Part shown: positions 4,917 through 7,162 of the stretch, in pieces
How positions within the stretch are numbered: position 1 is the first letter of the stretch
Layout of the letters: every line of letters begins with the position of its first letter
Assembly (NCBI GenBank): GCA_002312935.1
Contig: DCAT01000165.1
Coordinates: 1 to 7,162 of the forward strand
DNA: 7,162 nucleotides
Source: Oceanospirillaceae bacterium UBA1126
GTDB taxonomy: Bacteria > Pseudomonadota > Gammaproteobacteria > Pseudomonadales > Balneatricaceae
Reading direction: 5' to 3'
Notes under the pieces: generated by a model
The model's input: the letters and a program-made list of their open reading frames with translations, nothing else
Told to the model about the DNA's origin: nothing
Databases searched by the model: none
Position numbers and translations under genes: made by a program

Positions 4917-6032
4917 ATGTCTAAACGCGATTTTTACGAAGTTCTTGGTGTGGCCAAGGGCACTGATAAAAAAGAAATTAAAAAGGCTTTTCGCCGTATG
5001 GCGATGAAGTATCATCCAGATCGTAATCCAGGTGATAAAGCGGCCGAAGAAAGCTTCAAAGAAGTGAACGAGGCTTACGAAATTTTATCAGACGACCAAA
5101 AGAAAGCTGCGTATGACCAACACGGTCATGCTGGAGTAGATCCAAACGCCCGCGGCGCTGGCGGTGCTGGTTTTGGTGATGTGTTTGGTGACATGTTTGG
5201 TGACATCTTTGGTGGAGCTGGTGCTGGTGGGCGTTCAAGCGTTCAGCGCGGATCAGACTTGCGTTACACCATGGATCTAAACCTTGAACAGGCTGTGCGC
5301 GGCACAACCGAAGAAATCCGTATACCCACTCAAGTAGAGTGTAAGCCATGTGATGGTTCTGGTGCTAAGCCTGGTACTAGCAGCAAAAGTTGCGGTACCT
5401 GCCATGGCCAAGGCCAAGTGCGCATGCAACAAGGTTTTTTCTCAGTACAGCAAACCTGTCCAACCTGTCATGGTAACGGCAAGGTGATTAGCGACCCGTG
5501 TTATTCATGCCATGGTGAAGGCCGAGTACAAGAATACAAAACCTTATCTGTGAAGATTCCACCTGGTGTTGATACGGGTGATCGCATTCGTTTAACTGGC
5601 GAAGGTGAAGCCGGTGGAAACGGTGGCCCAAGTGGTGATTTGTATGTACAAGTATCTGTGCGTGAGCATAAGATATTCACCCGAGATGGCAAAAACTTAT
5701 ACTGTGAAGTGCCTATTAGCTTTACTGATGCAGCTTTGGGTGGCGAAATTGAAGTGCCGACCTTAGATGGCCGTGTTAAGTTAAAAATCCCTGAGGGTGC
5801 GCAAAGTGGTAAAATGTTCCGCCTGCGTGGTAAAGGGGTCACGCAAGTGCGAGGCGGTGGTCAGGGTGATCTTATGTGTCGTGTTGCTGTTGAAACACCC
5901 GTGCATTTGAATAAAGAGCAAAAAGATTTATTGCGTAAATTCCATGACACTATGGAAGCCACTAAAGGTAAGCATTCACCTAAAAAATCATCTTGGTTTG
6001 AAGGTGTTAAAAGCTTCTTCGAAGATAGTTAA
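4917..6032 (+). CDS. dnaJ: Chaperone DnaJ (Hsp40)
   Basis: The product is 371 residues (E. coli 376). DnaJ delivers unfolded proteins to DnaK and stimulates its ATPase. The J domain (1-70) has the essential HPD at 33-35, numbered as in E. coli. A Gly/Phe-rich linker (about 77-105) contains FGDVFGDMFGDIFGG. The zinc-binding domain has all four CxxCxGxG repeats: C142/C145, C159/C162, C181/C184 and C195/C198, so it is a full type I DnaJ. The C-terminal substrate and dimer domains follow (GEGEAGGNGGPSGDLYV, then GKMFRLRGKGV). The ATG at 4917 is preceded by a weak TGGA (4907-4910) six bases away. It probably is co-transcribed with dnaK across a hairpin-rich gap, with no convincing promoter of its own. 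dapB starts 51 bases downstream with no strong terminator between. Confidence 0.99.
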   Translation: MSKRDFYEVLGVAKGTDKKEIKKAFRRMAMKYHPDRNPGDKAAEESFKEVNEAYEILSDDQKKAAYDQHGHAGVDPNARGAGGAGFGDVFGDMFGDIFGGAGAGGRSSVQRGSDLRYTMDLNLEQAVRGTTEEIRIPTQVECKPCDGSGAKPGTSSKSCGTCHGQGQVRMQQGFFSVQQTCPTCHGNGKVISDPCYSCHGEGRVQEYKTLSVKIPPGVDTGDRIRLTGEGEAGGNGGPSGDLYVQVSVREHKIFTRDGKNLYCEVPISFTDAALGGEIEVPTLDGRVKLKIPEGAQSGKMFRLRGKGVTQVRGGGQGDLMCRVAVETPVHLNKEQKDLLRKFHDTMEATKGKHSPKKSSWFEGVKSFFEDS

Positions 6033-6040
6033 AATAACCT

Positions 6041-6070
6041 GTCATTGCGAGTAAAAAAGCGTGGCAATGC
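6041..6070. repeat. Short palindromic element between dnaJ and dapB, resembling a dispersed repeat
   Basis: CATTGC (6043-6048) is the inverted copy of GCAATG (6064-6069). The outer sequences GTCATTGCGAG (6041-6051) and AAGCGTGGCAAT (6057-6068) resemble the ends of a palindromic repeat I recall as scattered in many bacterial genomes. Here the middle is reduced to an A-run. It fills most of the 51-base gap and stops just before the dapB ribosome site. Membership of a repeat family is inference; the inverted arms are seen directly. Confidence 0.5.
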
Positions 6071-6072
6071 AT

Positions 6073-6078
6073 AGAGGT
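6073..6078 (+). promoter_or_regulatory. dapB ribosome binding site
   Basis: AGAGGT lies five bases before the ATG at 6084 and supports that start. Confidence 0.75.
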
Positions 6079-6083
6079 GCAGC

Positions 6084-6890
6084 ATGACGCGAATAGCAGT
6101 AATGGGTGCCGCAGGGCGAATGGGTAAAGTGCTCGTTGAGGCTGTTCATCAAGCTCCTGGGTTAACCCTTGGGGCTGCAATCGTTTCGCCTAAAAGTAGC
6201 TTAATAGGGGCGGATGCTGGCGAGTTGGCAGGTGTGGGCAAGCTGGGTGTAAGTATTAAAAGCTCTCTAGCTGGTGCAGCTGATGATTTTGATGTGCTTA
6301 TAGACTTCACCAACCCAGAATTAACCTTAGCTAACTTGCAAGAATGTGTGAAGCTAAGTAAAGCCATGGTAATAGGTACTACAGGCTTAAGCAGTGCGCA
6401 CAAGCAAACATTAGCTGAGCAGGCTCAGCATACCCCCGTAGTATTTGCGCCCAACATGAGCGTTGGTATTAACCTGTTGTTAGACATTCTCCATCGTGCA
6501 GCTAGCGTGCTTCAAGACGGCTATGATGTGGAAATTATTGAAACCCATCACCGCCATAAAGTTGATGCGCCGTCTGGTACAGCCCTGCGTTTAGGAGAGG
6601 TTGTGGCCGATGCTATGGGCCGTAACTTAGACGAATGTGCCGTTTATGGGCGTGAGGGAAATACCGGGCCGCGAAAGGCTAATGAGATTGGTTTTGAAAC
6701 CATTCGTGCTGGCGACGTAGTTGGCGATCATACGGTACTGTTTGCCAGCGAAGGTGAGCGTATAGAGATTACTCATAAGGCCAGTAGTCGTATGACCTTT
6801 GCTAAAGGTGCGGTGCGCGCCTGTGCTTGGCTTCATGGCAGGCCCTCCGGTTTGTACGACATGCAAGATGTATTAGCGCTCAAAGGCTAG
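6084..6890 (+). CDS. dapB: 4-hydroxy-tetrahydrodipicolinate reductase DapB
   Basis: The product is 268 residues (E. coli 273). DapB reduces hydroxy-tetrahydrodipicolinate with NAD(P)H in the cytoplasm, on the route to meso-diaminopimelate (cell wall) and lysine. The N-terminal Rossmann fold has MGAAGRMGK (7-15) as its dinucleotide loop, and GTTG at 98-101 contacts the cofactor. The substrate domain shows the family signature EIIETHHRHKVDAPSGTAL (150-168). Within it H155 is the expected acid/base residue and K159 the partner lysine (H159 and K163 in E. coli). GDHTVLFASEGERIEITHKASSRMTFAKGAVRA near the end is also characteristic. It lies between dnaJ and carA, a linkage typical of Pseudomonas-like genomes, and may be partly expressed by read-through from the chaperone genes, since no strong terminator precedes it. 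A strong terminator about 110 bases after its stop ends the unit. Confidence 0.98.
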   Translation: MTRIAVMGAAGRMGKVLVEAVHQAPGLTLGAAIVSPKSSLIGADAGELAGVGKLGVSIKSSLAGAADDFDVLIDFTNPELTLANLQECVKLSKAMVIGTTGLSSAHKQTLAEQAQHTPVVFAPNMSVGINLLLDILHRAASVLQDGYDVEIIETHHRHKVDAPSGTALRLGEVVADAMGRNLDECAVYGREGNTGPRKANEIGFETIRAGDVVGDHTVLFASEGERIEITHKASSRMTFAKGAVRACAWLHGRPSGLYDMQDVLALKG

Positions 6891-6918
6891 TTTATGAGCC
6901 CTGGCCTGCATAATCTGC

Positions 6919-6948
6919 TAGACAAATGGCACTTTAGTTCTGTATAAT
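6919..6948 (+). promoter_or_regulatory. Putative sigma-70 promoter for carA
   Basis: TAGACA (6919-6924, 5 of 6 to TTGACA) and a perfect TATAAT (6943-6948) are separated by 18 bases. The start would fall near 6955, about 158 bases before carA. No other site in the 222-base dapB-carA gap is as good. Confidence 0.65.
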
Positions 6949-6950
6949 TT

Positions 6951-6983
6951 CGGCAGTTAAAAGGCGCAATAACTTAGCTGCCG
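6951..6983 (+). other. Inverted repeat at the putative carA transcription start
   Basis: CGGCAGTTAA (6951-6960) pairs with TTAGCTGCCG (6974-6983), ten pairs with one G-U, around a 13-base loop. The left arm spans the predicted start near 6955. A transcript starting there would lack part of the stem, so the palindrome may act as a DNA operator. It may instead form as RNA only in read-through from dapB. Confidence 0.45.
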
Positions 6984-6999
6984 GTCATAGCATTTATAG

Positions 7000-7033
7000 A
7001 AAGCGGGGTGTGTCTTACACACCTCGCTTTTTT
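7000..7033 (+). terminator. Strong intrinsic terminator in the dapB-carA gap, candidate carAB attenuator
   Basis: A 14-pair stem (7000-7013 with 7017-7030, one G-U) with the triloop CTT carries a GC-rich core and is followed by six T residues (7028-7033). It is the clearest intrinsic terminator in the window. It ends transcripts coming from dapB. Because it lies downstream of the putative carA promoter, it would also stop carA transcripts unless bypassed. A weak second stem (TGCG 7033-7036, CGCA 7046-7049) with seven T residues follows and may help. Confidence 0.9.
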
Positions 7034-7100
7034 GCGACTAGAGACCGCATTTTTTTGTACCTGTTAAAAAAACATTTGCACGTATTACGCACTACACCTG

Positions 7101-7106
7101 AGGAGG
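7101..7106 (+). promoter_or_regulatory. carA ribosome binding site
   Basis: AGGAGG, a full Shine-Dalgarno core, lies six bases before the TTG at 7113. It decides the non-ATG start, because no ATG or GTG is available in frame nearby. Confidence 0.9.
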
Positions 7107-7112
7107 CCCCCA

Positions 7113-7162
7113 TTGACTACTCCCGCCATTCTGGCTTTAGAAGACGGCAGCATATTTAGAGG
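7113..7162 (+). CDS. carA: Carbamoyl-phosphate synthase small subunit, N-terminus only (3' cut by window edge)
   Basis: Sixteen full codons read (M)TTPAILALEDGSIFR, followed by the first two bases of a Gly codon. This matches the start of CarA, which resembles PAILALADGSIFRG in Pseudomonas. CarA is the glutaminase subunit that supplies ammonia to CarB for carbamoyl phosphate, the precursor shared by arginine and pyrimidine synthesis. The catalytic triad lies outside the window. The start is TTG with a strong AGGAGG, so translation probably initiates there. The position after dapB is the expected one, with carB probably beyond the edge. The upstream promoter and terminator suggest leader-based control. 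Confidence 0.9.
   Translation, partial: MTTPAILALEDGSIFR

Noticed and set aside
5056..5842. Minus-strand open frames across dnaJ
   Set aside because: His/Gln- and Pro/Ser-rich translations arise from the antisense of the Gly/Phe and zinc-finger repeats. No start signals are seen.
6149..6866. Minus-strand open frames across dapB
   Set aside because: They are shadows of dapB without domains or ribosome sites.
7008..7067. Leader peptide for carA starting at GTG 7008 or 7010
   Set aside because: No ribosome site precedes them, they begin inside the terminator stem, and no run of regulatory codons is seen.

Overview
The window is a stretch of ordinary chromosomal core genes from a gammaproteobacterium. 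Base composition looks moderate, roughly 45-50% GC judged by eye. The order fur > < recN | grpE > dnaK > dnaJ > dapB > carA is the arrangement I know from Pseudomonas and related marine groups such as Cellvibrio/Saccharophagus-type bacteria. The CarA N-terminus and the Fur core also resemble Pseudomonas proteins. No mobile element, CRISPR array, tRNA or rRNA is visible, and no gene looks broken; fur and carA are cut only by the window edges.

Layout. 1-218 is the 3' half of fur. It converges on recN (246-1928, minus strand). A 206-base divergent region (1929-2134) holds two opposed stress promoters: a recN promoter whose -10 lies inside a LexA (SOS) box, and a near-perfect sigma-32 (heat-shock) promoter for grpE. 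grpE (2135-2710), dnaK (2872-4794) and dnaJ (4917-6032) follow on the plus strand and encode the Hsp70 chaperone machine: nucleotide exchange factor, Hsp70 and J-protein. A second, weaker heat-shock-like promoter sits before dnaK. Three consecutive hairpins fill much of the dnaK-dnaJ gap. A short palindromic element resembling a widely dispersed repeat separates dnaJ from dapB (6084-6890, lysine/diaminopimelate pathway). The last intergenic region (6891-7112) contains a sigma-70-like promoter, a palindrome, and a strong intrinsic terminator before carA (7113 onward, TTG start). If the promoter is real, this arrangement is an attenuator-type leader for carAB.

The genes themselves are textbook. 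I found no undescribed multi-gene system. The points most worth checking are the apparent loss of several metal ligands in Fur, the regulatory architecture of the recN/grpE divergent region, the dnaK-dnaJ hairpin cluster, and the carA leader. All statements about families and consensus sites are from memory, and all structures were paired by eye.
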